Of a DNA stretch of 64,000 nt, positions 57,301 to 64,000 are shown one piece after another (the stretch's first letter is position 1; every line of letters starts with the position of its first letter). The stretch covers positions 558,001-622,000 of the forward strand of contig NZ_WJXB01000001.1 of the NCBI RefSeq assembly GCF_009664975.1, written 5' to 3'. Below the pieces are notes generated by a model. That model had not been told where the DNA came from and did not search any database. It saw only the letters and a list, made by a program, of their open reading frames with translations. Source of the DNA: Paenibacillus monticola. Lineage in GTDB: Bacteria; Bacillota; Bacilli; Paenibacillales; Paenibacillaceae. Position numbers and translations under genes: made by a program.

Positions 57301-60300
57301 CTCCCTAGGAGATCCCATTGAAATCAACGGATTAAACAGGGCATTTGGCGGATCTGCCGGGTCTATTCGGGAGATGGGGCACTGCGCTATCGGGTCAGTG
57401 AAATCGAATATTGGACATCTCGAGTCTGCAGCGGGTATTGCCGCCGTTACGAAGGTGCTGCTGCAGATGAAGTTTCGGACACTGGTACCCTCCATTCATG
57501 CGCAGAGTCTGAACCCCAACATTGATTTCCAGAACTCGCCTTTTCGGGTTCAGCGTACTTTGGAAGCCTGGGATCAGCCGGAGAGCAGCTTGCCGGACAA
57601 CGCCCGGGAGCCACGGAGAGCCGGTGTAAGTGCTTTTGGCGCAGGCGGATCCAATGCCCATCTTGTTCTGGAAGAGTATCCGCTCAGACCGAATGTTCTG
57701 CGCAACGCTGCGCCGCAAGTCATAGTTCTATCTGCACGAACGGAATCCAGTTTAAGAGCTTATGCAGAACGTCTGCATGAGTATATTCAAAAATGGTCTA
57801 TCAGCGCCGGAACGTCTGCATTACAAGATTCTGCGGATCTCGGGCAATACCGGAAGGGTGTTGTGGACATTGTAAACGAAGTCTGGAATATCAACATTGG
57901 TGACATCAACCTCGATGATCCTCTGGTGGATGTGCTGACTGATGTGGTTAAAACCACGGAAACCACTGTGGCTATTCAGAAGAAATTTGGTGTATCTTTA
58001 CCGCAGAATACGCTTGAAGATTTCACAAGTTTGGAGGCCTTGGCTGCTTACCTGTGGGAAGAATCTGAACGACAAAGTGCTGCGGCAAGCAGGCTGACAG
58101 CGGTCAGAGATTATGGGAATGACGATATTCCGGCCATCGCGGATATTGCCTTTACGCTGCAGATCGGTAGAGAAGCTATGGAGGAACGCCTCGCGTTTAT
58201 TGCCACTACACCTCAGGAGCTGCAAGAACTGCTGGGTAAATGGCTTGCGGGAGAAGAACATACAAGTGTTCTATTCCGGGGCACCGTAAGATCCCTTTCT
58301 GGCAATACATTGTTTGAGGGGGAAGATGGCAAGGCCTTTGTGGAGCAAATGATCCGTAAAAAGAACCTGTCCAAACTGTGTCAACTATGGACAACCGGAG
58401 TGGATATAGACTGGGATTTGCTGCACGAGCCCGCTTCAGCCCAAAGAATCAGTCTGCCTACCTACGCTTTTGCCAAAGAACGGTATTGGCTGCCGGATAT
58501 GTTTGCACAATCTCCAGAGGTGAACATTCACAGCCAGGAGCTTCCGCAGTCTTCCTATCACCTGCTGGAAAAAGCCTGGGAGGAAGCAGTGATTGACCGT
58601 GTTAACTCTGCGAGGGAACAGGCTGAGCCGATTAAGGGAACCGTTATTGTCCTGGCGGGCCCTGATCCTACGGATTCAGCGGCCGTCTCCTTGCTGAAGC
58701 ATCTACCGGATGTGAAGACGGTTATTGTGCATCAGCGGCAGAAAAGCGACTCTGGCAGCTTGGCATTCGACTTTAACCTCTTCGGAGAGGGTATCGCTGC
58801 AGCAAAGACCCTTATGGAGCGGGGAAAATCCATTATTGCCGTAATCGATCTCTCAGATTTCCACACAAGAGAGCATGGAGCTGGGCTTATGGGCCGGATC
58901 GGCCTGCTGCAGGAGCTTATTAAGGATAGCTATCCTGTACCGGGAGAACATCGGACCACACTTCATTTATTCCATATAACGCAAGGCTTGCAGCCCTTTG
59001 CGAACCCTGCGCCTTCACTGGCCGGAGCGCCAATGGCAGGCTGGATACGGATGCTGGGAGCAGAATACGGACATGTCGAGGCCAAGACGCTGGATGTAGA
59101 TGAGGGCAGTGCTTTAAACGAAATTATTACACTGGAGTGGGCAAGTCAGGACCGGCAGAACGAGCTTTGTTACCGGAACCAGCGGAGGTACGCACCTTAT
59201 TTGCAGGCACAGTTGCCGATGATGGCACAGGCGCATAAACGGCAGGGTCACTGGACCGGAGATACATCGAAAGCCGTTGTTATCACCGGAGGCACACGCG
59301 GACTGGGTGCACAGATGGCCGCTTATCTGGTGAAGCAGGGTGTGCGCAAGCTGGTTCTAATGGGAGCTAATCCATTGCCGCCAAGGCAGCAGTGGGACAG
59401 TGTGGCTGCCGGGACGGCTGAAGCAGCTGAGAAAATCCGTAGCATCCGCGAGCTGGAACGCAGTGGAGCTGAAGTAGAACTGTATACCGGACCGCTGACC
59501 GACGAAGCTTCCTTAAAGCAGTTTTTTAGCAGCATAAGGAACCGTTGGGGAGCTATTGGCGGAGTGATTCACTGCGCGGGACGGAGCCATCACCGCAATC
59601 CGGCCTTTATTCATAAGACGGAAGAGGACATTATGGATGTGCTTGCGCCCAAAGTAGCAGGTTTACAGGTATTGGAGCGGATTCTTGCAGAAGATGAGCT
59701 GAATTACTTCATTCTGTTCTCATCCGTCTCTGGAACAGTTCCGCGCCTGGGGGCGGGTGTCAGTGATTATGCGGCAGCTAACGCCTACATGGATTACTTT
59801 GCCCAGTATCAACGTGCGCAAGGGAAGCAGAACTATCATTCCATCGCGTGGACGCATTGGCGCGGCGCGGGAATGGAAGGCATGGAAAGCCCGGCCTACC
59901 AGCAGTTGGGACTGCGCACGCACACGGTTGCTGAAGGCATCGCGCTGCTGGAGCGCGTCATGGAGAATGGCGCTGCCTTCAGCTTGCCGTGCATAGCGGA
60001 TGCGGCGAGCTTCCAGCCCGGCAACTGGCTGCGGGCAAAACAAGCGCAGCCGCTTAAAGAAGCCCGTAAGCCAATGCACCAGGTTACAGAAAGCTCTAAT
60101 TCATCCCCGGCACAAGCCAATATAAAAGGGAACCGAACCGCTGGCAGCCTCAAGATGCTGCCAGCACTGAAAGAGCTTTTCTCAGAGCAGCTGAAGATTC
60201 CTTTGGACAGACTGGATGAACATGTATCTTTCGGGGACTACGGGGTGGATTCCATTCTGCTGGCAGAGCTGGTCAAACGGATCGAGGAAATGATCGGGGA

Positions 60301-61927
60301 AAGTCTGGAGCCGACAGTGGTGCTGGAGCATCCGACCTTAAGCAAGCTGGCGAGACACCTGCAGACATTTGCAACCTTGGCTTCTTTCGATTCTTTGGAA
60401 GACAAAATTAGCGAAAGTGATTTTATTTATCCAGATGAACGCACAGATCGCACGGTGGTAAGCCATAAGATCGCGGTCATCGGAGTCGCTTGCCACTTTC
60501 CCGGTGCACCTGACAAGGAGGCCTACTGGAGGCTGCTCGCTGAAGGACGAAGCGGTATCCGGCAAGTACCGGCCAGCCGCTGGGACATAGACAAATATTA
60601 CTCTGCGCAAGCAAGCCAAGGCCGCAGCATCAGCAAATGGGGCGGGTTTATCGAGGATATCGAACAATTCGACCCGGAATATTTCAATATCAGCAAGGAG
60701 GATGCTCCATTTATCGATCCGCTGATGCGCCAGTTTATGGAGGTGAGCGCTGACACCTTAAGGGATGCAGGATATGAATCAAAAGAGCTATGGAATAAGA
60801 AAATCGGCGTCTTTGTCGGTTCCCGCTCGGGAACCTTTGCCTCCAAGCTGAAGCAAATCCGCAAAAATGACATTATCGGCATTGGGCAAAATTTCATCGC
60901 GGCTCATATCTCGCATTTATTCAACTTTAAGGGTCCGAATCTCGTTATTGATACGGCCTGCTCCTCTTCGCTGGTCAGTCTGCATCTGGCAAGTCAAAGC
61001 CTGCTGCTGGGTGAATGTGAAGCGGCGCTTGCTGGAGGTGTGGATCTTTTGCTGGATGAGAAATCTTATCTGATCTTAAGCGAGGGTGGCGCGTTGTCTC
61101 CGGACGGTCAATGCCATACCTTTGATGAGAAAGCCAACGGATTCGTGCCGGGAGAAGGCTGCGGCGCAGTTCTGTTGAAGCGCTTGGATAAAGCTCTTGC
61201 CGATGGGGATCAGATTTATGCGGTAATTGAAGCTTCGGCGGTGAACAACGATGGCCGCACGATGGGGATCACCACTCCGAATGCCGAGGCGCAGGAAGCT
61301 GTGATTCGGGAGGCCTTAGAGAAAAGCGGGGTAGATCCTGATACGATCAGCTACATTGAAGCGCATGGGACGGGCACCATGATCGGCGATCCGATCGAGC
61401 TTAGGGCGTTAAGTAATGTTTTCGGTTCCTATACGGAGGAACAGCAATACTGTGCGGTGGGCAGTGTGAAGTCGAATATCGGGCATTTGCTCAGTGCAGC
61501 AGGGATTGCCAGCTTTATTAAGGTGGTTTTGTCCCTAAAGAATGGCCAGCTGCCTCCGACGCTGAATTGTCAAACGCCGAATCCGCGGTTTAAGTTTCAG
61601 GAATCTCCATTCTACCCGAACACCTCGCTTAAATTATGGAACCCACGCCAGGGTGTCCGTAGAGCGGGTATTAGTTCATTCGGTTTTGGAGGCACCAATG
61701 CCCATTTTATTGTAAGTGAGCCTGGAGCTTATCCAAGAGCTGAGAATCAGACGGTTAGACAGCCGTTATCACCCGCAGTTTTTAATAAACAGTATTATTG
61801 GATCGATGAGCTCGCTTTGGACGAGGTGGCCACTCCGTTGGCCCAAGTCGGTGCAGCCACGGAACTTGAGGTAGAGCTGCCGGACAGCAGCGAATGGGTA
61901 CTTGAAATCGTTGACGAGACACTGTAG
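54341..61927 (+). CDS. Trans-AT PKS: KR-ACP-KS-KR-ACP-KS (last KS lacks flank)
   Basis: 2528 residues. GTG start overlaps the upstream stop (GTGA); TGGAGG at 54325-54330. N-terminal docking helices ~1-30 (ILESIQAGRITAQEG) match the upstream tail. KR1 ~37-500 (loop ~275; FSSTAA-YAYAN intact); Pro/Gln-rich linker; ACP1 Ser 580; Ala-rich linker ~650-660; KS1 ~681-1114 (Cys 848, HGTGT, NIGH); flanking subdomain ~1126-1388 with a pseudo-ACP insert ~1172-1246; KR2 ~1405-1850 of the TGGTRGLG/WTHWRGAGMEG class; ACP2 Ser 1971; KS2 ~2044-2461 (Cys 2207, HGTGT, NIGH). KS2 lacks a flanking subdomain, ends in FNKQYYW and adds a ~45-residue acidic tail (LEVELPDSSEWVLEIVDETL) that may contact the next protein. 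The 3' half is a duplicate of gene 6's KR-ACP-KS. KR1-ACP1 complete the KS-DH of the previous protein. Confidence 0.95.
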   Translation: MINNPERKHILESIQAGRITAQEGLERLKTLSSNEVHYFQSYWEENALTPSMRTEPKTILIFGNRGVLSRSIEQEYRSVGSEAILVVAGEDFEGEPSDAYWVNPEQAEHYDFLLKALQQRGIIPEHILWLWPGEDLSEHGDNKNLAAEALLAHSIKALTLFSQSLMKQHPRGDFRLLCVYNSLTSAYHPFQAAISGFIRSLRQENPRFIYKSVALAAPNAKLDGRQVRHIAEQEWSVLTDEAIEVSYEGKSRYTQAVREVELQQLQPQESPFKQGGSYLITGGLGGLGYLLASHLARKVQAKLILTGRSALDQEKTRKLDDLQALGAEVLYIQADVSIYEDVKRVADGIKQRFHSLQGVIHSAGNLRDGLIYGKSSEDIDAVVRPKVLGALHLDQVFKDENLDFFALFSSTAALTGSIGQTDYAYANRFMDHFADFRAKHRPGKSLSVNWPLWKEGGMSADQSMINQLSANGIDLLGEQEGLLAFERCLNTELTSMAVLKGDPQRMKLSFGVKRSPAPAPSQPVQLPPAQQPAVPEGSPQEAQQQERTAVLIRNNIAEVLRLSPERISLQEPFESYGIDSVVIMEVTRRLEQLYGPLSKTLFFEYGNIRELTSYFLANHPLPTVLIDAVMSAPKPLQPESLANIAIPVTGKSRRLVAAAAAAAGQGDLQGHVKHKNTGGDIAIIGLGGRYPLAANVEEFWNNLKTGRDCITEIPQDRWNHGQYFNPEKGVRGKTYSKWGGFIRDYDKFDPLFFHISPREAEFMDPQERIFLEVAWETIEDAGYTRSKLKKGKTGVFVGVMYGQYQLYGTEYFSQGEGIALNSSFASIANRVSYTLDLNGPSIALDTMCSSSLTSIHLACESIRSGGCDMALAGGVNLSIHPHKYLLLSQGKFAASDGRCRSFGEGGDGYVPGEGAGAVLLKPLEQAIQDGDLIYGIIKGSSLNHGGKTNGYTVPSPAAQASLISEAMHNAGVEPNEISYIEAHGTGTSLGDPIEINGLNRAFGGSAGSIREMGHCAIGSVKSNIGHLESAAGIAAVTKVLLQMKFRTLVPSIHAQSLNPNIDFQNSPFRVQRTLEAWDQPESSLPDNAREPRRAGVSAFGAGGSNAHLVLEEYPLRPNVLRNAAPQVIVLSARTESSLRAYAERLHEYIQKWSISAGTSALQDSADLGQYRKGVVDIVNEVWNINIGDINLDDPLVDVLTDVVKTTETTVAIQKKFGVSLPQNTLEDFTSLEALAAYLWEESERQSAAASRLTAVRDYGNDDIPAIADIAFTLQIGREAMEERLAFIATTPQELQELLGKWLAGEEHTSVLFRGTVRSLSGNTLFEGEDGKAFVEQMIRKKNLSKLCQLWTTGVDIDWDLLHEPASAQRISLPTYAFAKERYWLPDMFAQSPEVNIHSQELPQSSYHLLEKAWEEAVIDRVNSAREQAEPIKGTVIVLAGPDPTDSAAVSLLKHLPDVKTVIVHQRQKSDSGSLAFDFNLFGEGIAAAKTLMERGKSIIAVIDLSDFHTREHGAGLMGRIGLLQELIKDSYPVPGEHRTTLHLFHITQGLQPFANPAPSLAGAPMAGWIRMLGAEYGHVEAKTLDVDEGSALNEIITLEWASQDRQNELCYRNQRRYAPYLQAQLPMMAQAHKRQGHWTGDTSKAVVITGGTRGLGAQMAAYLVKQGVRKLVLMGANPLPPRQQWDSVAAGTAEAAEKIRSIRELERSGAEVELYTGPLTDEASLKQFFSSIRNRWGAIGGVIHCAGRSHHRNPAFIHKTEEDIMDVLAPKVAGLQVLERILAEDELNYFILFSSVSGTVPRLGAGVSDYAAANAYMDYFAQYQRAQGKQNYHSIAWTHWRGAGMEGMESPAYQQLGLRTHTVAEGIALLERVMENGAAFSLPCIADAASFQPGNWLRAKQAQPLKEARKPMHQVTESSNSSPAQANIKGNRTAGSLKMLPALKELFSEQLKIPLDRLDEHVSFGDYGVDSILLAELVKRIEEMIGESLEPTVVLEHPTLSKLARHLQTFATLASFDSLEDKISESDFIYPDERTDRTVVSHKIAVIGVACHFPGAPDKEAYWRLLAEGRSGIRQVPASRWDIDKYYSAQASQGRSISKWGGFIEDIEQFDPEYFNISKEDAPFIDPLMRQFMEVSADTLRDAGYESKELWNKKIGVFVGSRSGTFASKLKQIRKNDIIGIGQNFIAAHISHLFNFKGPNLVIDTACSSSLVSLHLASQSLLLGECEAALAGGVDLLLDEKSYLILSEGGALSPDGQCHTFDEKANGFVPGEGCGAVLLKRLDKALADGDQIYAVIEASAVNNDGRTMGITTPNAEAQEAVIREALEKSGVDPDTISYIEAHGTGTMIGDPIELRALSNVFGSYTEEQQYCAVGSVKSNIGHLLSAAGIASFIKVVLSLKNGQLPPTLNCQTPNPRFKFQESPFYPNTSLKLWNPRQGVRRAGISSFGFGGTNAHFIVSEPGAYPRAENQTVRQPLSPAVFNKQYYWIDELALDEVATPLAQVGAATELEVELPDSSEWVLEIVDETL
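57848..58072 (+). other. Serine-less ACP-like insert in KS flanking subdomain (M14)
   Basis: About 75 residues and the most carrier-like of the five: helix I (VVDIVNEVWNI), LxDxPL, helix II ending AIQKKFG, then FTSLEALAAYLW. The GxDS position reads LTDV, so Val (codon 57944-57946) replaces Ser. Confidence 0.7.
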
Positions 61928-63170
61928 TGATCAGCTCGACCAAGGAGGCCACTCATGGATTTTAAAAATAATTATAAATTCACCATGTTGATGAAGCACG
62001 ACAATCTGTTCGTCAGGCATCACCGGATCAACGGCCAGCATGCTGTTCCCGGTGCAGTTTTCCTCGACTCCATATTTCGGGCGTTAACCTCCAGAGGCTT
62101 CGATCCGGCTTCCTTGGAGCTAAGAGACATTCTGTTTCTGGAGCCGGTAATGATCAGTAAAACGATGGACAAAGCGGTCCAGATTGTATTGGAGCGTACT
62201 GCGGAGGATTGGAGTTTCAAAGTACAATGCCGAGATGAGAAAAATGGGAACGTCATGGATCCCGGATGGAAAGATGTGCTGGAAGGAAAGGTATGCCTGA
62301 GCGGCGAGCCGGAAATCTATAAGATAGACATTCCGCAATTAAAAATCCAGGCCACCCAGGTAGAGAATATCGAGCGCTCCTATGCTCAAATGCGCAAGGC
62401 AGGATTGTGCCACTATGATTTTATGAAGCTGCAGGGAGAGGTTTACATGAATGCCTCCTACCTGTTGGCAGAGGTTTCGCTAAGCAGTCTGGCCGAGCGT
62501 TATTGCCACCAGTTTTTTATTCATCCAGCTTTTCTGGATGGGGCTTTTCTCGTTCCTGGAGTGGTGTCCGCCGATTCGGAAAGTGCTGAGCAGCCCTTCA
62601 TTCCGATGTATGTTCAATCATTCAGAGCTTTTGGCCCCATTCGCGGCAAGGGCTATATTCACATTAGCGAGGACAGTGTCAAACGCAGTCCGGCACAAGA
62701 CATCATTTATTTCGACGTTCAGCTCTATCATGATAATGGAGAAGTCGCTGCCTACTACAAAATGTTCGGTGCCCGCCGGATCGATTTCACAGACCGGAAG
62801 GGTGGAGCAAAGCCTGCGGGTGACCCGATCCTGTCCGAGATGAAGGGAGGTACCGAACCTGCTGTTATACCAACGCCGGCAAATACTGCCAATCCAGCGC
62901 TGGTTATTGTTCCTGCTGCATCCAAAAGCGCCACGCGCAGCCATATCGAAAAGATGCTGGCCGAGGCAATTTCCGCAATCACCGGCAACCTGCCGGCAGA
63001 GACGAGTCTGACAGATGATTTCTACAGTCAAGGACTGGACTCCAAAAACCTGCTTACCCTTGTGGGCAAGCTGGAGGGTGAGTTTGGTATAAAGATGTAT
63101 CCGACGCTACTCTTTGAATATACCAATATCAAAGCTCTATCCCAATATATTGAAAAAGAGCAGCGAAACA
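58553..63170 (+). repeat. Duplicated bimodule KR-ACP-KS | DH-ACP, copy B
   Basis: Copy B spans the second half of gene 8 and the start of gene 9; it corresponds to 44856-49545. In copy A the DH-ACP continues into KR and KS; here it continues into an alpha/beta-hydrolase, so the two copies diverge after the ACP. Confidence 0.85.
61942..61948 (+). promoter_or_regulatory. Ribosome binding site of gene 9
   Basis: AAGGAGG, 6 bases ahead of the ATG at 61955; one of the best matches in the window. It fixes the start of a gene that runs off the right edge. Confidence 0.85.
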
Positions 63171-64000
63171 CTGTGAATCAAAACGTCAAAGCGATAGCCA
63201 ATAAAAAAGCTATTACGGAGTTGTCTCATTCTGTACATGGATCAGAAGCGTCTGCCAATATTAAGGTAATGGCCGTCAACTCACTGCGCCATTCCCAAGC
63301 TGTCGTTAATTACTGGAAGCAAATGAGAATTGGTAAAACACCGGACCGGGAAGGAGTGCTGTTAAACAGGGAACAACTGGAGCTCATTCTGGATTGTGAC
63401 CCTTCTTTGCTGGTACATTTGACGGTTCAAACCAAGGAAGACACCGCAATCGAGATGGCTGTATCCGGCCAGGGAGAGACTGTTCTGCTCATCCCGGGAT
63501 TCGGATTCACAGCTTCCCAATGGGTGTCGCAAATGAAAGAGTGGTCTTCTTCTTTTCGTCTGATCGCTATCCATATGCCCGGCACAAGCCTGAGTGAGAG
63601 CACTCATGATTTGTCCATGGAAGGAATCAGCAATACCTTTATGGAGGTGGTGGAACAGCTGAGCCCAAGCGGACCCATTCATATTGTCGGCTCCTCCTGG
63701 GGTGGCATGCTTGGACAATATATTTCGGCACTTCATCCTGAAAAGGTCGCTTCTTTAACCCTGGCGGGCAGTTTTGCTCAAGGCGTGGAGAAGCTGTATG
63801 AGATTGATATGAGAGAGCGGCTGCGACAGGATTTTGACAATCTGGGGCGCAGTAAGGATTATTTGAAAGTGCTCGACAGCGAATTCGTCAATTATGCGAT
63901 TCTGTCTGAGTTTGGAGAGCATATGGGGAACTCTACTTCATCTGTGAAAATACTCAGTATGATCAAGACGCCTACCTTGATCGTTTCCGGAAGAAAAGAT
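61955..64000 (+). CDS. Trans-AT PKS, 3'-truncated: DH-ACP-alpha/beta-hydrolase
   Basis: 682 residues are visible and the frame is open to the last base. DH ~1-285 (His 23 in HRINGQHAVP, Asp 195 in DGAFL; as in gene 7 the usual Gln/His is Leu); ACP ~328-400 (Ser 363 in GLDSK); linker; then an alpha/beta-hydrolase from ~490, with oxyanion-type PGFG, HMPG, and nucleophile elbow GSSWGG (Ser ~581). The hydrolase could be the chain-releasing thioesterase, which would make this the last PKS protein, or an internal editing hydrolase; the acid and His of the triad are not both assignable before the cut. DH-ACP completes the flankless KS at the end of the previous gene. It starts 27 bp after that gene's stop with a strong SD. 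Confidence 0.9.
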   Translation, partial: MDFKNNYKFTMLMKHDNLFVRHHRINGQHAVPGAVFLDSIFRALTSRGFDPASLELRDILFLEPVMISKTMDKAVQIVLERTAEDWSFKVQCRDEKNGNVMDPGWKDVLEGKVCLSGEPEIYKIDIPQLKIQATQVENIERSYAQMRKAGLCHYDFMKLQGEVYMNASYLLAEVSLSSLAERYCHQFFIHPAFLDGAFLVPGVVSADSESAEQPFIPMYVQSFRAFGPIRGKGYIHISEDSVKRSPAQDIIYFDVQLYHDNGEVAAYYKMFGARRIDFTDRKGGAKPAGDPILSEMKGGTEPAVIPTPANTANPALVIVPAASKSATRSHIEKMLAEAISAITGNLPAETSLTDDFYSQGLDSKNLLTLVGKLEGEFGIKMYPTLLFEYTNIKALSQYIEKEQRNTVNQNVKAIANKKAITELSHSVHGSEASANIKVMAVNSLRHSQAVVNYWKQMRIGKTPDREGVLLNREQLELILDCDPSLLVHLTVQTKEDTAIEMAVSGQGETVLLIPGFGFTASQWVSQMKEWSSSFRLIAIHMPGTSLSESTHDLSMEGISNTFMEVVEQLSPSGPIHIVGSSWGGMLGQYISALHPEKVASLTLAGSFAQGVEKLYEIDMRERLRQDFDNLGRSKDYLKVLDSEFVNYAILSEFGEHMGNSTSSVKILSMIKTPTLIVSGRKD

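Noticed and set aside
46859..61720. Calling the two flankless KSs inactive from missing catalytic residues
   Set aside because: Cys, HGTGT His and NIGH His are all present in both; any non-elongating role must be argued from context only.
1..64000. Naming the product (bacillaene, difficidin, macrolactin or similar)
   Set aside because: Domain order and modification pattern do not match what I remember of those lines, and I cannot run a comparison.

Overview
The whole 64 kb window is one run of plus-strand genes encoding a giant modular type I polyketide synthase (PKS) of the trans-acyltransferase (trans-AT) class. Nine PKS genes are visible. The first is cut by the left edge and the last by the right edge. 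They are joined by 4-8 bp overlaps or by gaps of at most 55 bp, so there is no gene-free stretch over 300 bp and no room for internal promoters or terminators. I count 14 ketosynthases (KS), 16 carrier domains (ACP), 12 ketoreductases (KR), 8 dehydratase folds (DH), 2 C-methyltransferases (MT), 1 enoyl-CoA hydratase-like domain (ECH) and 1 alpha/beta-hydrolase. There is no AT and no enoylreductase, so malonyl loading must come from a separate AT outside the window. Strong GGAGG-type ribosome sites, GTG/ATG starts, intermediate base composition and Bacillus-type trans-AT domain sequences suggest a Bacillales host, most likely Paenibacillaceae. That is an inference only.

Layout by module, numbered within the window. 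M1: (KS upstream)-KR-ACP. M2: KS-ECH-ACP-ACP (beta-branching). M3: KS | DH-KR-ACP, split between genes 1 and 2. M4: KS-DH | KR-ACP (genes 2/3). M5: KS-DH-KR-ACP. M6: KS-DH-KR-MT-ACP. M7: KS | ACP (genes 3/4). M8: KS-DH(degenerate)-KR-ACP. M9: KS-KR-ACP. M10: KS-KR-MT-ACP (gene 5). M11: KS-KR-ACP (gene 6). M12: KS | DH-ACP-KR (genes 6/7). M13: KS-DH | KR-ACP (genes 7/8). M14: KS-KR-ACP (gene 8). M15: KS | DH-ACP-hydrolase (genes 8/9).

The proteins appear to act in gene order as one assembly line. Genes 2/3, 3/4 and 7/8 are joined by matching C- and N-terminal helical docking elements. Genes 4/5 are joined by an acidic tail facing a basic head. Genes 6/7 and 8/9 are split exactly between a KS and its DH. 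Genes 1/2 are split inside the KS flanking subdomain by an in-frame TAA.

The most unusual signals are as follows. Five KS flanking subdomains contain an inserted ACP-like fold whose phosphopantetheine serine is replaced (Pro, Gly, Pro, Pro, Val). The KS of M3 is divided between two proteins. The block KR-ACP-KS | DH-ACP is duplicated (genes 6/7 and 8/9). A PksI-like decarboxylase is fused in cis beside tandem ACPs that lack the beta-branching Trp flag. Several DH, KR and ACP domains carry catalytic-residue substitutions that would change the predicted product. I do not recognise the final metabolite.
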